DNA of 64,000 nt from JAUIIK01 sp963745675 (lineage in GTDB: Bacteria; Chloroflexota; Chloroflexia; Thermomicrobiales; CFX8): NCBI GenBank assembly GCA_963745675.1, contig CAVUYM010000009.1:186001-250000 (forward strand), written 5' to 3'. Within the stretch, counting starts at the first letter, position 1, and every line of letters starts with the position of its first letter. Made by a program: the position numbers and the translations under genes. Shown here piece by piece: positions 45,725 through 55,554 of the stretch. The notes beneath the pieces were generated by a model. It ran no database searches. It had not been told where the DNA came from and saw only the letters and a list, made by a program, of their open reading frames with translations.

Positions 45725-46642
45725 ATGAACAACTCATCGGGTAGCGAATCCTGGCGCGTCGTCATCGTCTCGGCAACTGCGATGCTCGCGGCACGGCTCG
45801 AACAGCAACTCGCTGCCCGCGGGCACAAAGTCGTCGGGATCCTGACGGCGCCGGGCCCACGAGGTCGGCGTACCGACGGCTACAAAGAGGTCGCTCAACT
45901 GGCGCGCCCAGGGCTGGACGTGATCGTCTCGAACTACCCCAACCGCTGGGCAGATATGGTCAGGCCAATGCGACCGGATCTGCTGCTCTGCGCGACCTTC
46001 AACTGGAAATTGCCGCCTGAGCTGCTCGATGTCCCGCGGATCGGCGCGATCAATGGCCACGACTCGTATCTGCCGCTGCATCGTGGACGCAACGCGACCG
46101 GGTGGAATCTCCGCCGAGACATGCCGCTGGGCTTCACTGTGCACTACATGTCCGCCGACTTCGACACCGGACCGATTATCGCCCAAACGCAGGTACCGCT
46201 CACCGACGACGACTACAGCGCGGAGCAGATCTTCCCGAAATTCCTGGCCGCCACCGCTCCGACGTTCGAACTCGCCTTCGACCGGCTGGAAGCAGGCGAG
46301 GAACCGACGCCGCAGGACGAATCGAAGGCGACCGAGGCGGGTGGCGAGTTCGAACCCGAATGGCGCGAAATCGACTGGAACGACACTGCTCGCCACAACT
46401 TCGTCAAGATTCGCAGCTGGTACGGCGCGAGGGATGTTCCGCGCGGTGCCTTCGGCGACATCGACGGCCAGCGCTCGCTGATCACGACCGCTCGACTGGC
46501 AGATGCCCAGAGCGACGCCGATCCAGGAACGGTGCTTGAGCGACGCGACGACGGCACGCTCCTCATTCAGTGTGGGGATGGACCGCTGGAGATCCTGGAG
46601 TGGTCCAGCGTTGACGAGAAAGCAGGCGAAGATCAGCGCTGA
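45725..46642 (+). CDS. Formyltransferase family protein (methionyl-tRNA formyltransferase-like)
   Basis: 305 residues starting MNNSSGSESWRVVIVSATAM with AAAGGATC upstream. The 10-formyl-THF transferase core is recognisable: VVGILTAPGPRGRRTDGY, LLLCATFNWKLPPELLDVPR, the Asn/His of INGHDSYLPLHRGRNATGWN, and the catalytic Asp of MSADFDTGPIIAQTQVPL. The C-terminal domain (residues ~205-305) has the FMT-C-like WREIDWNDTARHNFVKIRSW. It differs from true Fmt (no S-L-L-P-x-x-R-G block), so it more likely formylates an amine metabolite. Complete. Confidence 0.87.
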   Translation: MNNSSGSESWRVVIVSATAMLAARLEQQLAARGHKVVGILTAPGPRGRRTDGYKEVAQLARPGLDVIVSNYPNRWADMVRPMRPDLLLCATFNWKLPPELLDVPRIGAINGHDSYLPLHRGRNATGWNLRRDMPLGFTVHYMSADFDTGPIIAQTQVPLTDDDYSAEQIFPKFLAATAPTFELAFDRLEAGEEPTPQDESKATEAGGEFEPEWREIDWNDTARHNFVKIRSWYGARDVPRGAFGDIDGQRSLITTARLADAQSDADPGTVLERRDDGTLLIQCGDGPLEILEWSSVDEKAGEDQR

Positions 46643-46652
46643 ATCCGGGGGC

Positions 46653-47850
46653 GTGGAGCGACAGCTTGAGCTCAGCGTCATGGCCTCCCTATGCGTGACG
46701 ACGGTCGTCGGTAGTCTGAATACCGCCCAACTTAGCCCCTTCATCCCGGAGATTGCGGACGACCTGGGCCATTCGGTATCGGTGATCGGACAGGCGGCGA
46801 CGGCGTTTCTCATTGTCGGCGCGCTCGGCGGGCTCATCATCGGGCCAATCGCCGATCACTATGGCCACCGACGCGTCCTCATGATGGGGCTGGCACTCTC
46901 GGCGCTCAGTTCCGCGACGGGCGGATTGGCTCCGAATTTCCTGACCCTGCTTCTCACCCGGCTCATTGGCGGTCTTGGAATGGCGGCAACAATCGGGATC
47001 GTCTTTGCGGTCGCGAGTTCCCGCTATACCGGTGCGGTTCGTTTACGAGCGTTGAGTATCGTGACCGGGTCATTCGCAATAATCGGCATCTTCGGTATTC
47101 CTATGCTCACCGGTTTGAGCGCGTGGGTAGGTTGGCGCGGAGCATGGATCTTCGTCGGCATCCTGGCTTTGACCGCACTGCTGACTTTCACCCTGCTTGG
47201 CCCGCAGGACGAAGCAGCGACAGGCTGGCCGCTTGGTCCCAGGGGAGATCATCGAATCCTATCGAGCGCTACTCGGTTCCCGTCACATGGTGCTGTTCTT
47301 CGGCGGCAGTGCCCTTCAGGGTGCGTTGTTCCTGGCCGCACTGACCTACAACGGCGCCTATTTCATCGATGAACTCGGGTTGAGCGTACAGGAGTTCGGC
47401 TTTGTCGCCGCAACGGGGAGCATTGCATTTGCGGCGGGAAGTTTCGTTGCCGGCCGGCTCGGAGGCTTCGATATGCGCGTCGTCTTCGGCATCACGATGA
47501 TTCTGTCCGGGATCCTCATTGCGCCGGCATACCTCGCTCAAACCGGCGTGATCAGCGCTGCGCTATTCATCGCGCTGGGCATCTTCGCCGCCGGAATCGG
47601 TGGCGTTGCCATGCTGAAACTGCTCGCAGACAACACCACAATCGGGCAAGCCACAACGCTGGTATTCAACGAGTCCGTCTTCAGTCTGGGCGCGGCTACA
47701 GGAGCGGCAATGGGTGGGGCCGCGCTCAGTGTCGGGAGCTTTGGGACCTTCGTTGTCCTGTTGCCCATGCTTGGTCTAGCGGGTGGCCTGCTCGTATTGA
47801 TGCCGCGGCCAGCGCAACCAGCTGCTGCCGAAGCTGAGGGACGATCCTGA
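46653..47850 (+). CDS. MFS transporter (second of the accessory cluster, one frameshift)
   Basis: GTG 46653 gives VERQLELSVMASLCVTTVVG; ATG 46680 is an alternative. The first half has GPIADHYGHRRVLMMGLALS (motif A) and GLGMAATIGIVFAVASSRYT; the frame shifts near 47215 and continues ESYRALLGSRHMVLFFGGSA to the end PAAAEAEGRS. Twelve helices in total, about 399 residues. Paralogue of 38963-40192. It begins 10 bases after the formyltransferase stop, so it is co-transcribed with it; an exporter or importer for the cluster's metabolite is likely. Confidence 0.88.
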
Positions 47851-47875
47851 ACTTCAACCGGGTATCTCGACCCGC

Positions 47876-49135
47876 CTATCGGCGCAGCACGTCGGCATCG
47901 TCCAGGGTTTCGGTCGCAGCCCCGGAACTCGCTTCGTCCCATTCCCAGTGGTGATCGAGCGAGAGGAGTCCGGATTGGGTGTGGTCGGTCGGCAGCACGT
48001 CGACGAGTGTCTCGGTTCGGTCGACCAATTGCCCGGCCTGATCGTGGAGGCTGGCGACCATCCTCATTTGCCCGGCCCGTAGCGGAAGGCGGTCTATCTT
48101 GAGCCGGACCATGCGCGTGTCAGGCGCGTCGTCCTCATCGCGCCGCAACGCATGTGGCGCGCTTGGCAGTTGAGCGGGCAACCGGCTCGTCGTTGACCAG
48201 AGATTGGTGCCGCCGATGCGGTCGAGATCGATCTGCAGCGTCAGACCGGAGGTATCGCGACTGGCCGGCACACGCACGAGGACTTCGATCCGCTGCGGTT
48301 GCCCGCCGGAGATCTGCTGGGTGCCGATGCGGTACTCATCCAGGGCGCGGATGCGCAACAGGCGGAAGGGCTGGTCGCCAGTCTGGAGCATCTGCTGATA
48401 GTGATCGACAACGTCGCCCGCAGGTCCGATGTCGGTCAGGTGGCCATCGACGATGAGCGCCGCCCGATCGCAGAAATCCCGCACAACATCGGCGTCGTGG
48501 GAGACAAAGAGGATCGTCGTCCCGCGTGCCTTCAGCTCTTCGAGCGCCCGAAAGCACTTCTGTTGAAAAGCCGAGTCGCCGACGGCCAGCACCTCGTCGA
48601 TGACGAGGATCGCCGGGTCCATATTGACGGCGATGCCGAAGCCGAGGCGGGCGAACATGCCAGAGGAGAAATGCTTGACCGGCATATCGACGAAACGTTC
48701 CAGTTCAGCGAAACGCACGATCTCCTCGTACTTCTTTTGCATCTCCTTGCGGGAGAAGCCGTAGAGGCTGCCATTCAGGAAGATGTTGTCACGGCCGGAT
48801 AGCTCCGGGTGGAAGCCAGCGCCAAGCTCCAGCATCGCGTAGGTGCGGCCATTGACGTGGACCTTGCCCTCGGTGGGTTGGAGAATGCGCGTGACCAGCT
48901 TCAGCAGCGTCGACTTTCCGGCTCCGTTGCGTCCAACGAGACCGAACGTCTCTCCCTTGTGGATGCCGAAGGTGACGTTTCTCAGCGCCCAGAATTCTTC
49001 GGCGTCTCCGCGTGTGCGGAAGAGGCTGATGAACCAGTCCTGGAACGATGAACGCCGCTCGTGGTGCAGGATAAAACGGCGGGCGACGTCCTGAAATTCA
49101 ATCGCGTAGTTGCCGCGGTCGCTGTTCGCTTGCAT
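47876..49135 (-). CDS. Polysaccharide ABC exporter ATPase, Wzt/TagH type
   Basis: 419 residues. ATPase: Walker A GLVGRNGAGKSTLLKLV, signature VKHFSSGMFARLGFGIAV, Walker B AILVIDEVLAVGDSAFQQKC and switch His in LFVSHDADVVRDFCD. HVNGRTYAMLELGAGFHPEL is diagnostic for Wzt/KpsT/TagH. The C-terminal 160 residues form an additional beta-rich domain like the glycan-recognition domain of Wzt. Its ATG overlaps the stop of the permease gene. It energises export of an undecaprenyl-linked O-antigen or teichoic-acid-like polymer. Confidence 0.93.
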   Translation of the reverse strand: MQANSDRGNYAIEFQDVARRFILHHERRSSFQDWFISLFRTRGDAEEFWALRNVTFGIHKGETFGLVGRNGAGKSTLLKLVTRILQPTEGKVHVNGRTYAMLELGAGFHPELSGRDNIFLNGSLYGFSRKEMQKKYEEIVRFAELERFVDMPVKHFSSGMFARLGFGIAVNMDPAILVIDEVLAVGDSAFQQKCFRALEELKARGTTILFVSHDADVVRDFCDRAALIVDGHLTDIGPAGDVVDHYQQMLQTGDQPFRLLRIRALDEYRIGTQQISGGQPQRIEVLVRVPASRDTSGLTLQIDLDRIGGTNLWSTTSRLPAQLPSAPHALRRDEDDAPDTRMVRLKIDRLPLRAGQMRMVASLHDQAGQLVDRTETLVDVLPTDHTQSGLLSLDHHWEWDEASSGAATETLDDADVLRR

Positions 49136-49914
49136 TAGAGGTGTTCCCCAAGGTGCGGGCTGACGCGGTTGAAGAGCAACGCGCCGAATACGAGCAAGAT
49201 CAGGCTCTGGATGAGCGTCCGGGCCATGAAGAGCGGGTCAGGGACACCGCCGTAATAGAGGATCGTATGGAGTTCAGCGATGATCGAGGCCATCGGGTTC
49301 AGCCAGTACATGAGCTGCTCGTAGTTCGGCGCGACATCTTCTACGCGATAAAAGATCGGCGTCAGGAAGAACCAGGCGGTCAGACCGACCTCGACCAGCA
49401 CGATCGTGTCACGAAAATAGACGTAGAGCGCGGCCAGCAGCAGTGTCAACCCAACCAGGAAGACCGCCTGGACTGCCCAAATGATCGGAATGTAGAGCAG
49501 CCAGGGGGTAAAGCGCATGCGCTCGATGCCCATAAAGAGGAAGATGACCGGAAACGCCAGCAGGTAGTGAGCCATGTTCGCGAGAACAACTGAGGCCGGC
49601 AAGACAGCTCTCGGGAAATAGACTTTATTGATCAGTGGGGCGTTGTCGATCATCGATTTGGTGCCGGTCGAAACGCTGACGGCAGTCCAGTTCCATGCCA
49701 GCAGACCGGTCATCACGAAGACCGGGAAATGATCGATCGTCTGCCCCAGCAACTGCGTGAAGACGATGGTGAAAACGACCGTCATCAACAGTGGATTGAG
49801 CAACGACCAGACGAAACCGAGGACCGAGTTCTTGTAGCGAACTTTTAGATCTTTGGTAACAAGGTTATAGAGCAGACTGCGATACTGGACGAACTCGATG
49901 GCCTGGGCCACCAT
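49135..49914 (-). CDS. Polysaccharide ABC exporter permease, Wzm/TagG type (ABC-2)
   Basis: 259 residues, six membrane segments: the cytoplasmic start EFVQYRSLLYNLVTKDLKVR followed by NSVLGFVWSLLNPLLMTVVF is typical of ABC-2 polysaccharide exporters, as is the block FFLTPIFYRVEDVAPNYEQL with YWLNPMASIIAELHTILYYG. Complete and translationally coupled to the ATPase. No glycosyltransferases are adjacent, so polymer synthesis genes must lie elsewhere. Confidence 0.92.
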   Translation of the reverse strand: MVAQAIEFVQYRSLLYNLVTKDLKVRYKNSVLGFVWSLLNPLLMTVVFTIVFTQLLGQTIDHFPVFVMTGLLAWNWTAVSVSTGTKSMIDNAPLINKVYFPRAVLPASVVLANMAHYLLAFPVIFLFMGIERMRFTPWLLYIPIIWAVQAVFLVGLTLLLAALYVYFRDTIVLVEVGLTAWFFLTPIFYRVEDVAPNYEQLMYWLNPMASIIAELHTILYYGGVPDPLFMARTLIQSLILLVFGALLFNRVSPHLGEHL

Positions 49915-50020
49915 GAACTTGCACTCCCCGCGTGTGGATCAACTGCATCTGATGCCCGCCGGACGAAGTTCGCGGACACTACAGTATGACCCAGCGACGC
50001 GGTCGAGACAAACCGGGAAG

Positions 50021-50428
50021 TTAGAAGGCTTCGATGCGGAGCCGATCGGTGAGCCGCACAGCCTCTTCGACCTGGAGACGGAGATCAACTCCATCAGGCT
50101 CGCGGCGGATCATGCCGAAGACCTCATCTGCGAATGGCTCCATATGGTTGGTGGCCCCTCTGCCTTTGGTCAGGCAGACGATTCCGATGCGTTCCAGTGG
50201 TCGCGCCTGTTTGAGCGCATCTAGCAGAGCGAAGCTGTCGCCGGTACCGAAGAGCGAGTCAAGCATGATCAATTCCGGGCGCCAGGCGAGATTCTCGGCC
50301 AGCGCAGCTTCGATGTCACCAACGACGCGGACCTGTGCCAGACTGGCCAGTATCTCGCGCGCCCTTTCGATGAAAACGGGATCATCATCAATCAGCAGAA
50401 CGCGCCGGTCGAGGCGTTGTAGATTCAT
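50021..50428 (-). CDS. Stand-alone response-regulator receiver protein
   Basis: 135 residues from ATG 50428 (GGAGGAACC upstream; the open frame reaches 50473). Receiver features: acidic pair in VLLIDDDPVF, phosphoacceptor Asp in LIMLDSLFGTGDSFALLDAL, conserved Lys in IVCLTKGRG. The Thr/Ser switch position appears as CLTK. No output domain, so a CheY-like or phosphorelay protein. No sensor kinase is adjacent. Confidence 0.85.
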   Translation of the reverse strand: MNLQRLDRRVLLIDDDPVFIERAREILASLAQVRVVGDIEAALAENLAWRPELIMLDSLFGTGDSFALLDALKQARPLERIGIVCLTKGRGATNHMEPFADEVFGMIRREPDGVDLRLQVEEAVRLTDRLRIEAF

Positions 50429-50667
50429 TGGTTCCTCCAGCCCGCCGGTCTGCAGGCCGTATCCGGCATGCACTTATCAACTGCTTAACAAGTATTCGTC
50501 GGTGTTGGGCTGCTGCACATTCCCCGAAAGTCTCAGAGAAGGAAGGGAATGAACCGATAGATTCCGGACCTGGGTGGGAGTATTGATCTGAAATACTCAA
50601 CAATCGGTCCAGTTGAGTCGCTCTGCATATACGAATAGTCAGGAACAACTCTCTTAGCCTTGATGTC

Positions 50668-51918
50668 CTATCGCAGATCGCGCATGTGTGGGCGGAAGAG
50701 CAGGGTGGCGACGCCCATTCCGACGACGGCCGCGCCGAAGAGGCCGATTGCCAGTTGCACCGAGGTCAACGCCGCCAACGCTCCGATCACCAGGAATCCA
50801 AGTGTTCGCAGTGCGTTGATCATCGATTGAGCGGCGATTACTCGTCCGCGATAGCGATCTTCGGCGTAGGTCTGGACCAGCGTGTCGTTCTGAACGATGT
50901 ATAGCGTTTGAAAGAGCCCTGTCACCGCCAGAGCCGGGATGATGATCGCGTAGGAAGAAGAGAGTGCGAGCGCAACAAGACCGCCGCCCCAACCGAGCAT
51001 GCCCGTCCAGATGACGAGTCCGCGAGGAATTCGCCCGGCGACCGATGCCCCACTCAGCGTACCGAGCAATGAACCCGCACCGCCAACACCATAGAGAATC
51101 CCGAGCGTACCGGCGTTGCCATTCAACGTGTCGAGCGCTAGCGATGGCAACAGCGCGATATATGCCATGCCGAATCCGAACGGGACAATGTCATTCACCA
51201 GGGATGCTCGCAGCATGCGATTTCCTCGAATGTAGCCAATAACGTCCCGCAGATCACCAAAAAATTTGGCAGGACCGCGGAGCGCCGGGAGATCCGTATC
51301 GCTGACCGGCTGGGCCGTGACCAGGGCCATAGGAATGCTGAGAATGATGAAAATGGCTGGTAAGTAGAGGAAGATGCCGCTTGTCAGAACGAGTCCGATG
51401 CCGAAGGCGCTGATAGCTACACCGGCGATGGCTGGCGCCGCTATGCGGGAGGTATTCATCAACATCGAATTGGCGGCAATCGCGCTCTGAAGCGCTCTGC
51501 GCGGTATAAGCGTCGGCACGAGCGCTGCACTGGCGGGGAAGGCAAAGGCCATAGCGATGCCCATGACGACAACCAGCACACCAATCGCTGGAACGCTCAA
51601 CGCGTTTGAAAACTCGAGTCCGGCGAGGACGCTGAATCCGAGGGCCTGGACGGCGAATATCGTGGCCAGGATGCGCCGCCGTTCAAATGTATCGACGACA
51701 ACGCCGACGATAGGCGCCAAAACCAGTGCCGGTGCCATCTGCATGAATGAGAACAACCCGAGGAGGAAATTGCTTTTGGTCTCCTCGTAGACGATGAAGC
51801 CGAATATCGTCATCTGTAGCGCACGTCCGGCACTTGAAAGCGCGGCGGAGCCGTAATAACGTCGAAATGGTTGGGACCGCAGCGCCTCGAAGGCGCCTGG
51901 CCTGGGCTCCTCAGCCAC
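50668..51918 (-). CDS. MFS transporter, EntS/MFS_3-like
   Basis: 416 residues, twelve helices: EALRSQPFRRYYGSAALSSA, GVVVDTFERRRILATIFAVQ (motif A variant), FPASAALVPTLIPRRALQSA and NDTLVQTYAEDRYRGRVIAA. The latter two blocks are typical of the EntS/tetracycline-like group that exports siderophores or drugs. Its ATG overlaps the end of the downstream-listed rRNA methyltransferase by eight bases on the same strand, indicating co-transcription. Complete. Confidence 0.9.
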   Translation of the reverse strand: MAEEPRPGAFEALRSQPFRRYYGSAALSSAGRALQMTIFGFIVYEETKSNFLLGLFSFMQMAPALVLAPIVGVVVDTFERRRILATIFAVQALGFSVLAGLEFSNALSVPAIGVLVVVMGIAMAFAFPASAALVPTLIPRRALQSAIAANSMLMNTSRIAAPAIAGVAISAFGIGLVLTSGIFLYLPAIFIILSIPMALVTAQPVSDTDLPALRGPAKFFGDLRDVIGYIRGNRMLRASLVNDIVPFGFGMAYIALLPSLALDTLNGNAGTLGILYGVGGAGSLLGTLSGASVAGRIPRGLVIWTGMLGWGGGLVALALSSSYAIIIPALAVTGLFQTLYIVQNDTLVQTYAEDRYRGRVIAAQSMINALRTLGFLVIGALAALTSVQLAIGLFGAAVVGMGVATLLFRPHMRDLR

Positions 51919-52715
51919 CCGCGACAGCGCTCAGACGACGATTGATCTCGTAGAGCAGTATTCCAGCCGCGACTGCGACGTTGAGAGAAGTCGCCGAACC
52001 TGCCATCGGTATTCGCAGCATTCCGTCACATCGGTCGAGCGTCGAATCGGACAGTCCGGTGGCTTCGTTGCCAAGCAGCAGAACAGCCGGAACCGAGATT
52101 GCGGACTGTGCCAGGTCTTCTTCAGCGCGTGCTGACGTTCCATAGACGGCGACGCCGTTGGATTGGGTCCAGTAAAAGAGCTCGTTGAGCGTCGATACAG
52201 TGAAGATTGGCACGCGAAAGGCTGATCCCAGGCTGGCTCGCAACGCGCCAGGATGGCCGGGATCGGTGCCGCTATGGACGATCAAACCAACAGCGCCGAG
52301 CGCGTCAGCCGTGCGGATGATCGTTCCCAGATTGCCCGGATCGCGCACATCATCTGTCGCAAGGTAGACGCCGCTGGGGTCCGGGTCGACAAAGCGTAGA
52401 TCTTCCGGTTGCCAGTGAACGGTTGCGGCAAGGCCAACCGGATTGTCGCGGCTCGAGAGACGCTCGAATTCGTCTGGATTGAGTTGGACGACTTCGACGT
52501 TTCGTTGCCCTGCTGCGTCGAGCATTTCCCAGGCGCGCGTCGCTTCGAAGCCGGGTTGGGTCAACGAGTAGCGCCTCAATCTCAAAGCCCGCTTCGAACG
52601 CGTCGATGACATGACGAATGCCCTCGACAAATATGACGCCTTCAGCGAGGCGTGTCCGCCGATCGTTGAGCGCCCTCACCCGGCGTGGCCAGTTGCGCTT
52701 TCCTTCTGCGTTCAT
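51911..52715 (-). CDS. TrmH/SpoU family RNA 2'-O-methyltransferase (one frameshift)
   Basis: SPOUT-fold RNA methyltransferase. The N-terminal frame (MNAEGKRNWPRRVRALNDRR, then FVEGIRHVIDAFEAGFEIEA) is the small RNA-binding domain; it shifts near 52565 to the main frame with NPVGLAATVHW, motif 1 DDVRDPGNLGTIIRTADALG, motif 2 AVLLLGNEATGLSDSTLD and motif 3 GSATSLNVAVAAGILLYEIN, which builds the SAM-binding knot. About 268 residues. Specific tRNA or rRNA target not assignable by eye. Confidence 0.9.
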
Positions 52716-52772
52716 TGCGACTCCCTTCCGAGCCCGGTGATGCTAGCATCAGCGACGGGAATGGAGTGTATT

Positions 52773-53376
52773 GTGGCGGTTGACCGATCTCACGTTTCGG
52801 AGCGCGCCTCAGATCCCTGGCTCGGCTGAACATGCTGATCTGATGCGCAGCGGATCGTCTGTGCTCGACCTTGGTTGTGGTAATGGCGATGACAGCCTTG
52901 AGCTCGCGCGGATGGGAGTGTCTGTGATCGCCTTCGACCAGTCCCTGGTGAGCTTGCTCAATGCCCGCAATCGCGCGCCAGACATCCGAATTGTCCGGGG
53001 CGATATGCGCAATCGTTTGCCATTCGACGACCAGTCGTTCGATCTCGTCGTGGCCAGTTTATCGATCCACTACTTTGATTGGAAGCAGACTGAGCGCATC
53101 GCGAGTGAGGTCTGTCGCGTGCTGAAGTCCGACGGCTGGTTCGTATGCCGGGTCAATCGAGTCGGCGATGTCAACTTCTCCTACGGCGAAGGTGACGAGG
53201 TCGAGCCAGAGTACTTCGAGGTCCGACCCGGTCACCGCAAGCGCTTCTTCAGCGAAGATGTGCTGAGGACGCTCCTTGAACGAGATTTCAACATTGATAG
53301 CATTGTCCCGCGGGTGAGTAAGCGCTGGAAGAAAGAGAAGCAGACGCTGGTAGCCAGAGCGCAGAGACGAACATGA
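52773..53376 (+). CDS. Class I SAM-dependent methyltransferase (N-terminal frameshift likely)
   Basis: The main frame has SVLDLGCGNGDDSLELARMG (motif I), IRIVRGDMRNRLPFDDQSFD and VVASLSIHYFDWKQTERIA, a UbiE/methyltransf_11 pattern. The start is best placed at GTG 52773, six bases after GGAG, reading VAVDRSHVSERASDPWL; a one-base change near 52822 then joins AEHADLMRSG. A TTG at 52771 in the main frame would give an unrelated N-terminus. About 200 residues. It overlaps pyrD by four bases (ATGA), so the two are coupled; the biological link is unclear. Confidence 0.82.
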
Positions 53377-54464
53377 GGATTTACACACGATTGGATCGTC
53401 AGTCGCTCGAGCGGCTTGATCCGGAGCGGGCTCATGCGCTTGCACTACAGTCGTTGGCGACAGCGGCGAAGATGCCGGCCGGAATCCGGGCACTTCAACA
53501 ACTTGCGCCAGAGCAGGACGAACGGCTGCGGGTCCGGGTGTGGGGATTGCCTTTTGCTAATCCGCTCGGCGTCGCCGCCGGAATGGATAAGAATGCCGTC
53601 GCCGTCAAGCCGCTCCTGGCATTAGGATTCGGCCACGTCGAGATCGGAACCGTTACACTGCGTCCGCAACCCGGCAATGACCGGCCGCGCTTGTGGCGCA
53701 TCCCGGAACAGCAAGCTGTCATCAACGCCCTCGGTTTTCCCAGTCAGGGTGCAGCCGCCGTGCGCAACCGGCTGCTCGCGTCGCCACCGAACGGGATTGT
53801 CGGCATCAACATTGGCAAGAATCGTGATGTTCTGGCTGAGGAAGCGCCCGAGGCATACGCTGATCTCGTTCTTGCCCTGGCTGACGTCGCCTCCTACATC
53901 ACCGTCAACGTCTCCTCACCCAATACGCCCGGCCTGCGCGCTCTCCAGATGTCAGACGAGCTAGAAGCGATTCTGAAAGCCGTTACTGACGCGAATCAAC
54001 AGGTCGCCGCCGTACGAAAGCAGCTGCCCCGTCCAGTTCTCGTCAAGATTGCGCCCGATCTTTCACGCGAGGAGATCGAAGCGGTGGGCTGGAGTTCGGT
54101 CCTGGCGGGTGCTAACGGCATCATCGCGACAAATACTACGACGAGTAGAGACGGAGTCGCGGAAGAGTTCGGGCAACTGCCGGGAGGCTTGAGTGGGCCG
54201 CCCCTTCGCGAGCAGGCGAACAATGTCGTCCGTATCCTCTACCAATCGATCGGTGACCGTCTGCCAATCATCGGCGTCGGCGGAATTTCGAGCGCGTCCG
54301 ACGTCATCGAACGGATGCGCTCGGGCGCATCCCTCATCCAGCTGTACACGGCCTTTATCTATAGCGGTCCAGCGCTACCGGGAATGATGCTCCGAGAGCT
54401 TTCCGAGATCGTTGATCGAGAAGGGCTACATTCGATCTCCGATATCATCGGGCAACCCGAATAA
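53373..54464 (+). CDS. pyrD: Dihydroorotate dehydrogenase, class 2
   Basis: 363 residues, FMN enzyme oxidising dihydroorotate to orotate in pyrimidine synthesis with a quinone acceptor. The N-terminal helical extension (SLERLDPERAHALALQSLAT) marks the membrane-associated class 2 type. Core motifs: NPLGVAAGMDKNAVAVKPLL, GFGHVEIGTVTLRPQPGNDR, GFPSQGAAAVRNRL, catalytic Ser in TVNVSSPNTPGLRALQ, and phosphate-binding IGVGGISSASDVIERMRSGA. Complete and undisturbed. No other pyr genes are adjacent. Confidence 0.95.
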   Translation: MRIYTRLDRQSLERLDPERAHALALQSLATAAKMPAGIRALQQLAPEQDERLRVRVWGLPFANPLGVAAGMDKNAVAVKPLLALGFGHVEIGTVTLRPQPGNDRPRLWRIPEQQAVINALGFPSQGAAAVRNRLLASPPNGIVGINIGKNRDVLAEEAPEAYADLVLALADVASYITVNVSSPNTPGLRALQMSDELEAILKAVTDANQQVAAVRKQLPRPVLVKIAPDLSREEIEAVGWSSVLAGANGIIATNTTTSRDGVAEEFGQLPGGLSGPPLREQANNVVRILYQSIGDRLPIIGVGGISSASDVIERMRSGASLIQLYTAFIYSGPALPGMMLRELSEIVDREGLHSISDIIGQPE

Positions 54465-54796
54465 CATCCTAACTACTGATAATCTGGCCCTGTGCGTCGT
54501 TTTGTAGTTTCGAATCCTTGACAGCAAACCTGGTGATCTGGTTGGAAATGGCTGGCGAAACGTTTCCGAGGCCCGGTCTCTATCGACATCTGGGTAGCCA
54601 GACATGAACGGTGGACCTTGCGAGAGAGCGAGGATCGAGGCCGAGGATGTTGAAGTGGAGAGTTGGTAGCCGAACGAGATCGGCCGTGCGTATCTCGTCC
54701 CGCTTCAATGGCGACACTATTCGGCTTGCAGTGGTGCGATTCGTCGCGGACAATCCCTAATGCGAAGAGTTCATGGATGAGGGACGGAGAAATAGT
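54465..54796. other. Intergenic, no gene seen
   Basis: 332 bases between pyrD and the BON protein. No open frame with a ribosome site, no strong hairpin. GGGACGGAG at 54781-54789 serves the BON gene. Confidence 0.5.
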
Positions 54797-55468
54797 ATGG
54801 CTAAGATCATTCCGAGCGATGCCGAGATTCAGCGCAACGTCCTTGATGAACTTGATTGGGATCCACAGGTCGAGGCGCCGGATATAGGCGTTGAGGTAGA
54901 CGACGGTGTCGTTACCGTGGGAGGCACAGTGGCGAGTCACGCCATCAAAGTGGCGGCTGAACATGCTGCTCAGCGCGTCCACGGGGTGCGCGCTGTCGCG
55001 AACGATATCGTGGTTCGACTCATTGGGACTGGCGAGCCCAATGACACCGATGTTGCACTCGCGATTGCAGATCGTTTTGAGTGGTCCGATGTGATCCCAG
55101 AGGAACAACTCCGAATTACTGTGGAGAATGGTGTCGTCACATTGAGAGGCGCAGTCGGATGGCGCTATGAGGCCGTCGAAGCTGTGCAGTTGGCACGCAG
55201 CATTAGAGGCGTGATCGATGTCGTCAATGAGATTGCAGTCGTACCTCCATCAGTGACGGATGAGACAGAGATCGCCAGAGAAATTGAGCGCGCATTTCAG
55301 CGTCACGCGGAACTGGATGCTCAGCACATCAATGTCGAACTGTTGGGGCCGAGTGTGATCTTGAGTGGCACGGTGAGTTCGTGGGCTGAACGCGAAGAAG
55401 CCGAACTGGTCGTGTGGCGTTCACCGGGTATTAAGCATGTCAAGAATGAACTCCGAATCGAGCCCTAG
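54797..55468 (+). CDS. Triple BON-domain protein
   Basis: 223 residues with three consecutive BON domains: DAEIQRNVLDELDWDPQVEA with VEVDDGVVTVGGTVASH; DVALAIADRFEW with LRITVENGVVTLRGAVGWRY; EIAREIERAFQRHAELDAQH with VELLGPSVILSGTVSSWAER. No signal peptide, so unlike OsmY this protein stays in the cytoplasm. BON proteins bind phospholipid or act in stress responses. ATG 54797 is preceded by CGGAGAA. A related family is often found near stress genes; here it stands alone. Confidence 0.9.
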   Translation: MAKIIPSDAEIQRNVLDELDWDPQVEAPDIGVEVDDGVVTVGGTVASHAIKVAAEHAAQRVHGVRAVANDIVVRLIGTGEPNDTDVALAIADRFEWSDVIPEEQLRITVENGVVTLRGAVGWRYEAVEAVQLARSIRGVIDVVNEIAVVPPSVTDETEIAREIERAFQRHAELDAQHINVELLGPSVILSGTVSSWAEREEAELVVWRSPGIKHVKNELRIEP

Positions 55469-55554
55469 CAATTAGATGTAATGACCAGGACGGTAGCCTT
55501 CTGGCCTTTGCACGCTGCCAATTCCATCTGAAGTCTTTTGGTACGTCAAGCGGA

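Noticed and set aside
45734..46840. 368-codon open frame on the minus strand
   Set aside because: Mirror of the formyltransferase and MFS genes, no ribosome site or motif.
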